Source: Bacillus suaedaesalsae
GTDB lineage: Bacteria > Bacillota > Bacilli > Bacillales > SA4
NCBI RefSeq assembly: GCF_016890225.1
Contig: NZ_JAFELM010000012.1
Span: forward strand, 1-64,000
Direction of reading: 5' to 3'
Length of the DNA: 64,000 nt
Translations under genes and position numbers: made by a program
The notes under the pieces: model-generated
Databases searched by the model: none
Seen by the model: only the letters and a program-made list of their open reading frames with translations
What the model was told of the DNA's origin: nothing
Shown: one piece after another, positions 13,749 to 22,318 of the stretch
Layout of the letters: every line of letters starts with the position of its first letter
How positions within the stretch are numbered: the stretch's first letter is position 1

Positions 13749-15217
13749 TACTTCATAATAGGAGGTTTTCTTACTTTTGTTGCTTGTTCATAAGCATAGG
13801 CAATCTCAATTAATACTGGTTCAGTGAAGGCTGTTCCAGTAAAGGTAATTCCGACTGGACCATTATCAGACGAATAGCCTGCAGGAACTGTAATGGACGG
13901 GTAGCCTGCTTTCGCTGGGATACCTGCGCCGTAATTGTTAGGGAAAACGATAGCATCAAGATTATGTTCATGTAATGTGTAGTCAATTCCTTGTTCAGTA
14001 GAAAGGTACTGATCTTGCTCAAGGCTGTTAATATATTCTGGCTCAGTTAATGTTCCGCTAGTAGCCTCAGACTCTAGTAATACCTTTTGTCCGTATTTTA
14101 ACGTAGCATCCGCATTCTTATTATTAAATCGAATTACATCTGCTAGGGACTGAATTCCTATCCGAGGGTCTACATTTTGAAGATATGCATTTAAATCTGT
14201 CTTAAATTCGTATACGAGTACGTTGTAATCCCATTTCTCTTTTGTTGATGGAATTTCAACTGAATCGATGATTGTAGCACCTTTTTCTTTAAGAACAGCG
14301 ATGGCCTCTTCCATACAAGATTTTTCTTCATCCGATAAATAATCGAAGTAACGATCACGTGCGATTCCGATTCGTTTCCCTTGTAATCCATCTTGAACAA
14401 GAAACTCTGTATAATCATAATCAATCATGTTCTTAAAGGTTGCTGGGTCTGTATCATCTTTTCCAGTGATTGCATTCAATAATATGGCTGCATCTTTCAC
14501 AGTTCTCGTCATTGGCCCTGCTGTGTCTTGTGTATGTGCAATGGGAATAATTCCAGTTCTGCTTATAAGACCAACTGTTGGTTTTATTCCAACTAATGAG
14601 TTTCGACTGGCAGGACTCAGGATTGATCCGGATGTTTCTGTTCCAATTGCGACTGTCGCAAAATTTGCAGCAATTGCAGCTCCTGAACCAGAACTAGATC
14701 CACCAACTTCGAACTTACCAGGTCCATATGGATTGAGCACTTGTCCACCTCTTGAGCTATACCCAGTTGGCATATCTTCAGCCATGAAGTTGGCCCATTC
14801 CGTCATATTCGTCTTTCCTAGTATGATGGCTCCTGCTTCTCGTAACAACTCAGCAATTGATGAATCTTGGGAAGCGTAAGAATTTTTAAGAGCTAGTGAG
14901 CCTGCGCTTGTATGTAGTTTGTCACCTGTATCAATATTGTCTTTTAAAAGGACAGGAATACCGTGCATCGGACCTCTTGGACCTGATATTTTTCGCTCAG
15001 TATCTAGTGCTTCTGCAATTTGAAGTACATCAGGATTCACTTCAAGAACAGCATTGATGGATATCCCATTTTTATTAAAACTCGCAATTCGGTCAAGGTA
15101 AAGTAATACAAGTTCCTTAGCTGTAATTTCTTCCGCTTCCATCGCGGTTTGAATTTCATCGATTGAAACCTCTAGTATCCATTCTTCTTTTAGCTTAGCT
15201 AGTTTTGGATTTTTCAT
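13748..15217 (-). CDS. amidase-signature family hydrolase
   Basis: A 489-residue amidase-signature enzyme. The catalytic triad is visible: Lys92 in PVLLKDNID, Ser174/175 in the Gly/Ser-rich GGSSSGSGAAIAA, and Ser198 in TETSGSILSP. The family hydrolyses amide bonds of varied substrates; this member resembles stand-alone amidases rather than GatA, which would sit with gatC and gatB. There is no signal peptide, so it is cytoplasmic. It starts immediately after the ytzI stop codon, and GGAGGAAG for its start lies inside the end of ytzI, so the two are cotranscribed. Substrate unknown. Confidence 0.9.
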   Translation of the reverse strand: MKNPKLAKLKEEWILEVSIDEIQTAMEAEEITAKELVLLYLDRIASFNKNGISINAVLEVNPDVLQIAEALDTERKISGPRGPMHGIPVLLKDNIDTGDKLHTSAGSLALKNSYASQDSSIAELLREAGAIILGKTNMTEWANFMAEDMPTGYSSRGGQVLNPYGPGKFEVGGSSSGSGAAIAANFATVAIGTETSGSILSPASRNSLVGIKPTVGLISRTGIIPIAHTQDTAGPMTRTVKDAAILLNAITGKDDTDPATFKNMIDYDYTEFLVQDGLQGKRIGIARDRYFDYLSDEEKSCMEEAIAVLKEKGATIIDSVEIPSTKEKWDYNVLVYEFKTDLNAYLQNVDPRIGIQSLADVIRFNNKNADATLKYGQKVLLESEATSGTLTEPEYINSLEQDQYLSTEQGIDYTLHEHNLDAIVFPNNYGAGIPAKAGYPSITVPAGYSSDNGPVGITFTGTAFTEPVLIEIAYAYEQATKVRKPPIMK

Positions 15218-15400
15218 CTATTCTTCCTCCACTCGTTTCTTTTCTCCTGACTCTGTCAGTTCGGTTTGTTCCTTTAGATAGGGGTTATCATCTAGTTGGT
15301 CGATTGTTTGTTTATAGGCATAACCTTTATTAATGGTAATTACACTTAGAAGTAAAATAATAATGACGACAATAATAGAAATAATCAAAATAGTATACAA
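15218..15400 (-). CDS. ytzI: YtzI-like small membrane protein
   Basis: A 60-residue protein with one N-terminal transmembrane helix (residues 3-22, Ile/Val-rich) followed by INKGYAYKQTIDQLDDNPYL and a Glu/Lys-rich tail. The INKGYAYK sequence after the helix resembles B. subtilis YtzI, which also lies near dps. It starts at TTG, 6 nt after GGGAGGTG. Function unknown. Confidence 0.75.
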   Translation of the reverse strand: MYTILIISIIVVIIILLLSVITINKGYAYKQTIDQLDDNPYLKEQTELTESGEKKRVEEE

Positions 15401-15467
15401 GGTTGCACCTCCCTACAATTATTTTACCATGCAAGACTACTGCTTGATAAGATGAGCAAAAAAATAT

Positions 15468-15492
15468 GTTTATTGCCTAAATATATGGGGAA
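15468..15492 (+). promoter_or_regulatory. SigB-type promoter for dps
   Basis: GTTTAT (15468-15473), 13 nt, then GGGGAA (15487-15492). This matches the general stress sigma factor consensus GTTTAA-N12-15-GGGWAW. dps of B. subtilis is a known SigB target. Confidence 0.65.
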
Positions 15493-15528
15493 TTTAAAAG
15501 AGTAAATAGAGAAGAGGGAGTGTTATTT

Positions 15529-15969
15529 ATGTCAGAACGATTAGTCACGACCGTGAATAAGCAAGTTGCAAACTGGAGTGTTCTATATGTAAAATTACAT
15601 AATTATCACTGGTATGTAAAAGGTTCACAGTTTTTTACCTTGCATGCGAAATTTGAAGAGTTTTATAATGAAGCAGCCTTACACATTGATGAGTTAGCAG
15701 AGCGTTTACTTGCTATTGGTGGACAACCTGTAGCAACAATGAGAGAAATACTTGAACAATCTTCCGTTCAAGAGGCAAACGGACAGGAAGAAGCAGAGGA
15801 AATGGTTCAAAGTATTATCCAAGACTTCCGAATTATTACCGGAGAGCTAAAAGAAGGAATGTCATTAGCTGAAGAAGTAGGAGATGAAACGACAGGAGAT
15901 ATGCTCCTTTCCATTCACCAAAGCTTAGAAAAGCATGTGTGGATGTTATCGTCTTTTTTAGGTAAGTAA
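15529..15969 (+). CDS. dps: Dps-family DNA-protecting ferritin-like protein
   Basis: A 146-residue Dps protein from ATG 15529; GTG 15520 is in frame but AGAGGGAG is spaced for 15529. Dps forms 12-subunit shells that oxidise and store iron and protect DNA during stress. The ferroxidase ligands are visible: HNYHWYVKG (about 28-36), [20 protein letters not shown] (38-57) and the four-helix-bundle pattern through [10 protein letters not shown] SigB-type promoter lies upstream and a terminator downstream. Confidence 0.94.
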   Translation: MSERLVTTVNKQVANWSVLYVKLHNYHWYVKGSQFFTLHAKFEEFYNEAALHIDELAERLLAIGGQPVATMREILEQSSVQEANGQEEAEEMVQSIIQDFRIITGELKEGMSLAEEVGDETTGDMLLSIHQSLEKHVWMLSSFLGK

Positions 15970-15980
15970 TCGGAAAATGG

Positions 15981-16013
15981 AGTCGGTGCTACAAGTGTGC
16001 ACTGACTTTTTTT
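15981..16013 (+). terminator. dps terminator
   Basis: AGTCGGTGC (15981-15989) pairs with GCACTGACT (15999-16007), followed by seven or more T. Confidence 0.85.
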
Positions 16014-16126
16014 GTGCAAATATTCATACGTAAATAAACACCTCGTACTCACTCATAAAGTAGTACGGAACTGTATAGGTATTAGAAAAAAGCATTTCAA
16101 TGTACAGTGAGAGGTGTGATGACATC

Positions 16127-16861
16127 ATGTTTTCTGTTACAGGAATGCAAGGCTTTCAGATGTTTAATCTAGAACACAATGTTACATTAGCAGTCTTCTT
16201 TTTAACTTGTTTAGTTATGGTGCTTTTTAGAAGAAAACTTATTAATTACAAGCCAATACTAAAATGGTTTATTTTTATTTCGTTAGTTGCTTGCGAAATC
16301 TCGATGCATGTGTGGTTAGTTTTAACTCACCAATGGGACATCGGTGATCTTCCATTACACCTTTGTTCCCTCAGTACATTTATTGCTTTGTACTTATTGG
16401 TAAACAAAAAAGAGAAAGCTTTTAACTTGTTGTATTTTATTGGAATAATACCTCCTATATTATCGATGATTACTCCTGATATGGTCTATCATTTTCCTCA
16501 CTTTCGATTTATCAAATATTTTCTTCATCATTCCGTAATTCCTATTGCCGTTTTATATTTCATATTGTTTGAAGGATATAGAGTCCCAAGGAAAGCTATT
16601 ATAAATAGCTTTGTTATTGTAAACATAATAGCTGTCCCTATATTTACTCTCAATTACCTATTAGGCACGAACTTTTTCTATTTAGCAAATCCAACAGAAA
16701 CTGAAACATTATTAAATTTTTTCGGCAGCGGAATCATGTACTATATCAATCTTGAAATAGTTGCACTTGTTGTATTTGCAATCACATATATTCCAATGGC
16801 CATCGTACAAAAACGAGAAAATAAAAAAAATAGCAAAGAAACGACAGCCCAATCCTTTTAA
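16127..16861 (+). CDS. TIGR02206/YwaF-like integral membrane protein
   Basis: A 244-residue protein from ATG 16127, where AGAGGTG is correctly spaced; a longer start at 16100 lacks a ribosome-binding site. It has about seven transmembrane segments. The conserved LPLHLCSLSTFIA near residue 80, YFIGIIPPILSMITPDM, and HFRFIKYFLHHSVIPIAVLY identify the TIGR02206 family (B. subtilis YwaF). The role of the family is unknown. Its last 4 nt overlap the convergent serine hydrolase gene. Confidence 0.85.
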   Translation: MFSVTGMQGFQMFNLEHNVTLAVFFLTCLVMVLFRRKLINYKPILKWFIFISLVACEISMHVWLVLTHQWDIGDLPLHLCSLSTFIALYLLVNKKEKAFNLLYFIGIIPPILSMITPDMVYHFPHFRFIKYFLHHSVIPIAVLYFILFEGYRVPRKAIINSFVIVNIIAVPIFTLNYLLGTNFFYLANPTETETLLNFFGSGIMYYINLEIVALVVFAITYIPMAIVQKRENKKNSKETTAQSF

Positions 16862-17733
16862 GATTGGGTTGTTGTATGATTTATTTGTGAGAGAATATTT
16901 TCTTTGAATAATTTTAACCGTAATAATGATCGATCTAAATCACTTGTAATGGTGGTGATTAAATCATACTCGGGAATCAAAATTATATATTGACCTCTGT
17001 ATCCAAGCGCAAAGTAAGTAAATGGGTTGACAGTTTGTTTAGTTTCATCCGTAAGAATCCACCAATGGTAGCCGTACGAGCCGATGTCATTGTAAGTGTT
17101 CAGTCTTGGAGAAGTAGATTCCTTGACCCAACCTTCAGAAACAACGGTTTCTCCGTTCCACACTCCGTTTTGTAGCATCAGTGTTCCAATTTTCATCATA
17201 TCCTCTGTGCTTAGGCATAAGCCGAAGCCACCGATTGCGATTCCTTTTGAGTCTGAATGCCACCTTGTATCACGGATTTGTAACGGATCAAATAAGTGTT
17301 TCTTTGCGTATTCCTGTAGCATTTCGCCTGTTGCCTTTTGAACAATTGCACTCAATACGTGAGAGCAGCCAGAATTGTAAATCATCGTTTGTCCAGGAGC
17401 ATCGGTACGATCTCTGTTAAACACAAATTTCACCCAGTCTTTGCTATTTATCATAGGAAAAGGTTGAGCGTTCCAAGAACCGAATTCTGGCCAATCGATT
17501 CCAGGTGACATCGTTAATAAGTGTTCAATTGTAAGCTCTTCTGAAATCGTATTGATCTCTGTAAAATAGGGGTACACAGGATCATAAACACTCTTAATTT
17601 CTTTTCGATCAATGGCAATACCGACTAATATAGAAAGTACACTTTTCGTGATAGAGTTTACTTTATGTAATCGATCCTGCATTTTCCGATTGCGATAATA
17701 ATCATAAACCGTTTTTCCTTTATGGTGGATCAA
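16858..17733 (-). CDS. beta-lactamase-fold serine hydrolase, probable 5' frameshift
   Basis: A 291-residue serine hydrolase of the class C beta-lactamase/penicillin-binding fold. SITK (Ser27, Lys30) is the SxxK motif, YNSG supplies the second Tyr motif, and LGYRGQYI near the C-terminus stands for the third. The annotated start is a TTG without a ribosome-binding site. A better start, ATG at 17768 behind TAGGAG, opens a frame reading MLQNLDTLH that stops after 12 codons. One extra base near 17748 would join it to SFLIHHKGKTVYDYY. The 5' end therefore looks frameshifted, by mutation or sequence error. Catalytic parts are intact. Confidence 0.8.
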   Translation of the reverse strand: MIHHKGKTVYDYYRNRKMQDRLHKVNSITKSVLSILVGIAIDRKEIKSVYDPVYPYFTEINTISEELTIEHLLTMSPGIDWPEFGSWNAQPFPMINSKDWVKFVFNRDRTDAPGQTMIYNSGCSHVLSAIVQKATGEMLQEYAKKHLFDPLQIRDTRWHSDSKGIAIGGFGLCLSTEDMMKIGTLMLQNGVWNGETVVSEGWVKESTSPRLNTYNDIGSYGYHWWILTDETKQTVNPFTYFALGYRGQYIILIPEYDLITTITSDLDRSLLRLKLFKENILSQINHTTTQS

Positions 17734-17910
17734 AAAGGAATATGCAATGTATCTAAATTTTGAAGCATAAAGAAAGAGGCTCCTATCTAGTGAACTATTT
17801 TTCTATATATTAACATAAAATACCATATTCAGGATTTGGTATTTCGTTCTCTGAAATAGTTTACATGCGTGATATAATGTTGCTATGAAGTGTATAAGGG
17901 GGTCTTGCAC

Positions 17911-18939
17911 GTGTTTATTGACTTAAGAAGTGATACAGTCACAAAACCGACAGAAAAGATGAGGAAAGCGAGCTTCGAAGCTGAGTTAGGGGATGATGTA
18001 TACAGAGAGGACCCTTCAGTTAATGAATTAGAAAGAAAGGCTGCAGAACTACTCGGAAAAGAAGCAGCGCTATTTGTCACAAGTGGAACACAAGGTAATC
18101 AAATTGCCGTTTTAAGTCATTGTCAACCAGGAAATGAAATTATATTAGAAAGTGATGCCCATCTTTTTTATTATGAAGGTGCCGCGATTTCTGCCTTTGC
18201 TGGCGTGCAACCACGTACTATAAAAGGAATGAGAGGGGCAATGAATCCCCTGGAAGTAGAAGCAGCAATACGAGATGAGGACATACACGCTCCGGAAACT
18301 GGACTAATTTGTATTGAAAATACACACAATCGTGCAGGTGGAGCCATTGTTCCTACCCAAAATATGAAAGCCATTTACGAAGTAGCTATAAAACATAATA
18401 TACCTGTTCATTTAGATGGAGCTAGATTGTTCAATGCTGCAGTTGCGTTAAATAAACCCGTTTCAGAGTTTACGAAGTATACAACAACGGTTCAAATTTG
18501 CTTATCTAAAGGATTAGGTGCTCCAGTAGGTTCAATTTTAGCGGGGAATGAGGACTTCATAAAGAGAGCGAGAAAATGGAGAAAGCGCCTTGGTGGTGGA
18601 CTAAGACAAGTGGGGGTGCTTGCTGCACCAGGTTATATTGCATTAACAGAAATGGTCGAACGGTTAGCAGAAGATCATGAAAACGCTAAGTTTTTAGCAG
18701 AAGGATTAAGTCAAATTCCAACGATATCAATTGCAGGTCACGTTGAAACGAATATCGTTCTTGTTGATATTTCACAATTAAACATGTCGACTGGGGAATT
18801 TTTAGAAATTTTAAAAGGAGAAGGGATATTAGCGGTAGCTTTCGGACCAACAACAATTCGCTTCACCACACATTTTGACGTGAACAGAGAGCACATTGAA
18901 GAAGTAATAGAAAAACTATCGAATCGTTTTTCAAAATAG
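17911..18939 (+). CDS. ltaA: low-specificity L-threonine aldolase (PLP-dependent)
   Basis: A 342-residue PLP enzyme that cleaves L-threonine or L-allo-threonine to glycine and acetaldehyde. Signature regions are FIDLRSDTVTKPTEKM at the start, GDDVYREDPSVNELE, ALFVTSGTQGNQIA, the PLP-contacting HLDGARLFNAAVA, and SKGLGAPVGS, where the Lys forms the Schiff base. GTG 17911 is chosen because GGGGGT lies 7 nt upstream; the frame is open to GTG 17890. It is a single-gene unit with a terminator directly downstream. Confidence 0.92.
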   Translation: MFIDLRSDTVTKPTEKMRKASFEAELGDDVYREDPSVNELERKAAELLGKEAALFVTSGTQGNQIAVLSHCQPGNEIILESDAHLFYYEGAAISAFAGVQPRTIKGMRGAMNPLEVEAAIRDEDIHAPETGLICIENTHNRAGGAIVPTQNMKAIYEVAIKHNIPVHLDGARLFNAAVALNKPVSEFTKYTTTVQICLSKGLGAPVGSILAGNEDFIKRARKWRKRLGGGLRQVGVLAAPGYIALTEMVERLAEDHENAKFLAEGLSQIPTISIAGHVETNIVLVDISQLNMSTGEFLEILKGEGILAVAFGPTTIRFTTHFDVNREHIEEVIEKLSNRFSK

Positions 18940-18949
18940 CTCATGGAAG

Positions 18950-18976
18950 AAACCACTATTTCGATAGTGGTTTTTT
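18950..18976 (+). terminator. threonine aldolase terminator
   Basis: AAACCACTAT (18950-18959) and ATAGTGGTTT (18964-18973) pair perfectly around a TTCG tetraloop, followed by T6. Confidence 0.9.
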
Positions 18977-19113
18977 AATTTAGAAAGTTTCTATTTTAAA
19001 ATTCTAGACTCCTTTTCTTTGACGAGAAGAAGCTTTTTTATTTTAAAACTCGATGATTCTAGACAGTCTGAATAAACAACCTTTAAGTATTTTACTTATG
19101 TTATATAAGTATG

Positions 19114-19374
19114 TTAATGTATTGTCCTTTTCTCAACACCTTCGTCTCCCAAAGGTAATAATCCTTCCTTTGCTAGCTTTCCTTTTAGTCCCTCAATTAA
19201 ATATAATCCCACTAAATCAAGAAGTTCTTGATCATCCAGTTCGCTAAGTAAATTAAACATCGTTTTGCGATTCAACTGTTCCAATACGGAGAATGCGATA
19301 ATATCAATATCTTCTTCGTCTCCTGTAAAATGATGCTTATACATTTCATACAGTTCATCAACAAGCTTCATCAT
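19114..19374 (-). CDS. DUF6154-like conserved small protein
   Basis: An 86-residue acidic, helical protein (FIDELYEMYK-type start, GDEEDIDIIAFSVLEQLNR, then DDQELLDLVGLYLIEGLKGK). It resembles the DUF6154 family of Bacillus proteins, known only as conserved. AGAGGTG precedes two adjacent ATG codons, and the second (19371) is slightly better spaced. It lies between threonine aldolase and ytkD in its own minus-strand unit. No function can be given. Confidence 0.75.
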   Translation of the reverse strand: MMKLVDELYEMYKHHFTGDEEDIDIIAFSVLEQLNRKTMFNLLSELDDQELLDLVGLYLIEGLKGKLAKEGLLPLGDEGVEKRTIH

Positions 19375-19585
19375 ATATCACCTCTTTACCCTTCTTTTTT
19401 ATACCTTGCTCAATTCTCACTTTCTTTACCCATTCAATATTAGCTATTTCGAATAGTATATGGTGAAGGCTTGTCTATGATGCTCCATTAGTTGCTCAAT
19501 TTATTAACAGATCTTTAATCAAGAATAAAGTGGTGATGTTAAGGGGAAAAGTAAAACAAGTAAATTTCACCGTAAGGAGCTGTGA

Positions 19586-19906
19586 ATGTTGAAAAAAACG
19601 TATTATATTTCCTTAGCAGATGGGGAAATCTCTCAAAGTAGTACAGCATCGAGCTGGAACTATAAAATTGAAGCAACCGATGAAGAAATTGTCCAACTAC
19701 GTGAACATTTTGATCAAATTTATTCATCAGACTGGCAAGGGTTCTATCGAGCGCATACGCCGTATGTACAATATCATTATGATCCAGATAATGATGCAAT
19801 TGACAATACGATGCAGCAAGTGTTTGGTCTTATTCATCAATTAGGTGACGAAGAAGCAAAAAAACATATCGAAGAGCAGGGTTTACTAAATTATAAGAGA
19901 AATTAG
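19586..19906 (+). CDS. conserved hypothetical protein, 106 residues
   Basis: A soluble protein beginning MLKKTYYISLADGEISQSST, with a central EIVQLREHFDQIYSSDWQGF block and a C-terminal NDAIDNTMQQVFGLIHQLGD, then KKHIEEQGLL. AAGGAG is spaced 7 nt from the ATG and a terminator follows at once, so it is a real single-gene unit. I recall similar proteins in other Bacillus genomes without a secure function, so none is given. Confidence 0.75.
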   Translation: MLKKTYYISLADGEISQSSTASSWNYKIEATDEEIVQLREHFDQIYSSDWQGFYRAHTPYVQYHYDPDNDAIDNTMQQVFGLIHQLGDEEAKKHIEEQGLLNYKRN

Positions 19907-19929
19907 GGTCACTAACGTGGCCTTTTTTT
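19907..19929 (+). terminator. intrinsic terminator
   Basis: GGTCAC (19907-19912) and GTGGCC (19917-19922) pair with one G-U around TAAC, followed by seven T. Confidence 0.75.
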
Positions 19930-20036
19930 ATGAATTTGAAATAGAGCACTATGACAAGATTACTTTTTGTATATCAATGATTTATTTACATACTTATGTT
20001 ATCATGTAACAAATGCAAAAATTGGAGTTAGATACT

Positions 20037-20519
20037 ATGCATACGTTTACCGATCATTATCAAAACGAGGTTAATCTCTCTTTTACCATACATCCTTTCT
20101 CGTCTGAACCGAAACACGTTTGGGTTATTTGTAGATATCAAGATAAATGGCTTTTAACCGCACATTCAAGAAGAGGACTAGAGTTTCCTGGAGGTAAAGT
20201 AGAAAAAGGAGAAACAGCCGAAGAGGCTGCAATACGAGAAGTGAAAGAAGAGACAGGTGGCCACGTCTCATCAATTCAATATATAGGACAATACAAAGTG
20301 TCAGGTAGAGGTAAAACCATTATAAAAAGTATTTACTTTGCAGAAATTGCAGAACTAATCAAGCAACCTACCTACTATGAAACGAACGGCCCAGTACTAT
20401 TAAGTTCATTACCGAAAGAAGTCGCCCATGACCGCCGATTTAGCTTCATCATGAAAGATGACGTCCTACTACATAGCCTTACATATATTCGAGAAAAACT
20501 AAAATTCGTAAACATCTAA
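20037..20519 (+). CDS. ytkD: Nudix hydrolase YtkD
   Basis: A 160-residue Nudix enzyme. The Nudix box GGKVEKGETAEEAAIREVKE, then ETGG, fits Gx5Ex7REUxEExGU, with the four metal-binding Glu. B. subtilis YtkD hydrolyses nucleoside triphosphates, including oxidised dGTP, and has been linked to mutation avoidance and RNA 5' end processing. ATG 20037 is chosen because TTGGAG lies in front of it and the length agrees with YtkD; ATG 20013 has no such signal. The N-terminal about 25 residues precede the fold. Confidence 0.92.
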   Translation: MHTFTDHYQNEVNLSFTIHPFSSEPKHVWVICRYQDKWLLTAHSRRGLEFPGGKVEKGETAEEAAIREVKEETGGHVSSIQYIGQYKVSGRGKTIIKSIYFAEIAELIKQPTYYETNGPVLLSSLPKEVAHDRRFSFIMKDDVLLHSLTYIREKLKFVNI

Positions 20520-20545
20520 AGCCCTCCAAGTGAGGGCTTTATTGT
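20518..20545 (+). terminator. ytkD terminator
   Basis: AAAGCCCTC and GAGGGCTTT pair around CAAGT, followed by ATTGTTTG. The stem overlaps the stop codon. Confidence 0.8.
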
Positions 20546-20600
20546 TTGTAATTTTTGTATTGTTTTTCGATAAAATTCGGGGCGTGCCTGGCACCTGTCA

Positions 20601-20627
20601 AAACAGCACTCCACTAGAGTGCTGTTT
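20601..20627 (-). terminator. terminator of the ytlACD operon
   Basis: AAACAGCACTC (20601-20611) pairs with GAGTGCTGTTT (20617-20627). On the minus strand TTTTGACAGG follows. The stem overlaps the ytlD stop codon. Confidence 0.75.
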
Positions 20628-21432
20628 ATTGTTGTTTGATGAGTTTCTTTTCGAGTAGTTCGATTGCCTGGTACATGATGGTTGCGAATAGTGCGATTAG
20701 TAGTAGGCTGAGTAGGACTAGTGTGAAGTTAAATACTTGGAAGCCGTAAATGATCATATAGCCGAGTCCTCTTGATGAGGTTAGGAATTCCCCAACGATG
20801 ACTCCAACCCACGATAAGCCTACGTTTACTTTTAACGTCGAGATAATGGTTGGGAAGCAAGCGGGGAGGATAGCTCCTTTGAAGCATTGTGCCTTCGTAG
20901 CTCCGAACGTTTGCAGAACCTTTATATAATTTGGATCGACCTCTTTGAATGCGGTGTAAATGACAATCGTTGTGATGATAATGGAGATGATTGCCCCCAT
21001 TGCAATAATAGATGTAAATCCTGGTCCAAGTGCCACGATAATAATGGGACCAAGCGCTACTTTGGGAAGTGCATTTAAAATGACTAAATACGGATCGGCA
21101 ATTTTCGAAATCATCGGAGACCACCATAATACCGCCGCCGTTATGGTCCCTAGCAATGTACCTAAAATAAACCCGAGTACGGTTTCAAATAAAGTAACAG
21201 CTGTATGGGAAAGTAAACTGCCGTCTGCAACTTTGTCGATTAATAAGTTGACAACTCTAGAAGGACTGCTAAAAATAAGTGGATCAATCCACGTTAATCG
21301 ACTTGAAACCTCCCATAAACCAAAAAATAAAATGAAAATGAGAAGTTGGTAAAAGCGAACCCATCTTTTCTCTTTAGAAAGCTTTTGTAAATATTGCTTA
21401 TGAAGTTCTTTTATAGACTGATTAGTTGTCAT
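20626..21432 (-). CDS. ytlD: ABC transporter permease YtlD (SsuC/TauC type)
   Basis: A 268-residue inner-membrane permease with six helices. The EAA loop is visible as [20 protein letters not shown], then [19 protein letters not shown], typical of the nitrate/sulfonate/taurine permease family. ATG 21432 is chosen because it overlaps the end of ytlC by 11 nt behind GGAGTTGG; the frame stays open to 21501. With YtlC and the lipoprotein YtlA it forms an importer whose substrate is not proven (pyrimidine-, sulfonate- or nitrate-like compounds are transported by relatives). Confidence 0.92.
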   Translation of the reverse strand: MTTNQSIKELHKQYLQKLSKEKRWVRFYQLLIFILFFGLWEVSSRLTWIDPLIFSSPSRVVNLLIDKVADGSLLSHTAVTLFETVLGFILGTLLGTITAAVLWWSPMISKIADPYLVILNALPKVALGPIIIVALGPGFTSIIAMGAIISIIITTIVIYTAFKEVDPNYIKVLQTFGATKAQCFKGAILPACFPTIISTLKVNVGLSWVGVIVGEFLTSSRGLGYMIIYGFQVFNFTLVLLSLLLIALFATIMYQAIELLEKKLIKQQ

Positions 21433-22192
21433 CAAGGGAGTCCAACTCCTTCCATATATCTTGAAATAACGTTGAGTAGGAAGGGAGTTGTCTTGCATCA
21501 AACGGTAGAGCTGCTCGCAATTCTTCTGGAACTGTAAAGGTTTTTGCCACTCTACCAGGCCTTGCTGCTAAAAGGAATATCCGATCACTCATCGCAATCG
21601 CTTCTCCAATATCATGTGTGACCAGAAGAGCAGTTTTATTAAACTTTTTCAATGTAGATGAAACTAAATTTTCAAGTTTTAATTTTGTTTGATAATCTAA
21701 TGCAGAGAAGGGTTCATCTAATAGTAGTATTTTAGGGTCCATCATTAACGTTCGAACGAGCGCAGCTCTTTGTCTCATGCCACCCGATAGCTGATTAGGA
21801 AACTGTTTTTCCACACCTACTAAATCCATACTATTTAACAAATCAGAGCCAAGTCGTCTTTGGTCTGCTGTAACAGATTTACTAAGGCTAGGACCAAGTA
21901 AAATATTTTCTTCAATCGTCTTCCACGGAAAAAGATAATCTTGTTGAAACATATAACCTATCGTTGGGTCAGGGCTTTCAATTCTCTTACCGTCAATAGT
22001 AACAGCCCCTGTTGTAGGAGCAATTAAACCCGCGATGATGGATAATAGTGTTGTTTTTCCACATCCACTAGGGCCAAGAAAAGAAACAAACTCACCTTCT
22101 TCGATGGATAATGAAATATTGTCTAAAGCTGTCGTAATCGATTTCTTAGTGAAATACGTATGATGAATATTTTCTATGGTTAAAAAACTCAC
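21422..22192 (-). CDS. ytlC: ABC transporter ATP-binding protein YtlC
   Basis: A 256-residue ATPase from GTG 22192, 8 nt after GGAG; an ATG at 22222 is in frame but its sequence carries the ribosome-binding site. Walker A is GPSGCGKTT, the Q-loop is in [14 protein letters not shown], the signature is QLSGGMRQR, Walker B is [12 protein letters not shown] and the switch His is in VTHDIGEA. It has the shape of SsuB/TauB/NrtD ATPases and drives the YtlD permease. The last 11 nt overlap ytlD. Confidence 0.93.
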   Translation of the reverse strand: MSFLTIENIHHTYFTKKSITTALDNISLSIEEGEFVSFLGPSGCGKTTLLSIIAGLIAPTTGAVTIDGKRIESPDPTIGYMFQQDYLFPWKTIEENILLGPSLSKSVTADQRRLGSDLLNSMDLVGVEKQFPNQLSGGMRQRAALVRTLMMDPKILLLDEPFSALDYQTKLKLENLVSSTLKKFNKTALLVTHDIGEAIAMSDRIFLLAARPGRVAKTFTVPEELRAALPFDARQLPSYSTLFQDIWKELDSLDDN

Positions 22193-22283
22193 ATTCCTCA
22201 CTCCTTCCTTAATTATTTTCATTTATACAATGATGTTTACCGTAGGAGTCACAACATCAACAATAGTATATTTATTTAGAAGT

Positions 22284-22306
22284 AGCCCCGGTTCAACACC
22301 GAGGCT
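22284..22306 (-). terminator. intercistronic hairpin between ytlA and ytlC
   Basis: AGCCCCGGT (22284-22292) and ACCGAGGCT (22298-22306) form a stem without a T-run. Such hairpins behind the binding-protein gene usually protect its mRNA or reduce read-through, so more binding protein than ATPase is made. The role here is inferred. Confidence 0.5.
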
Positions 22307-22318
22307 GGGTGAAAATTA

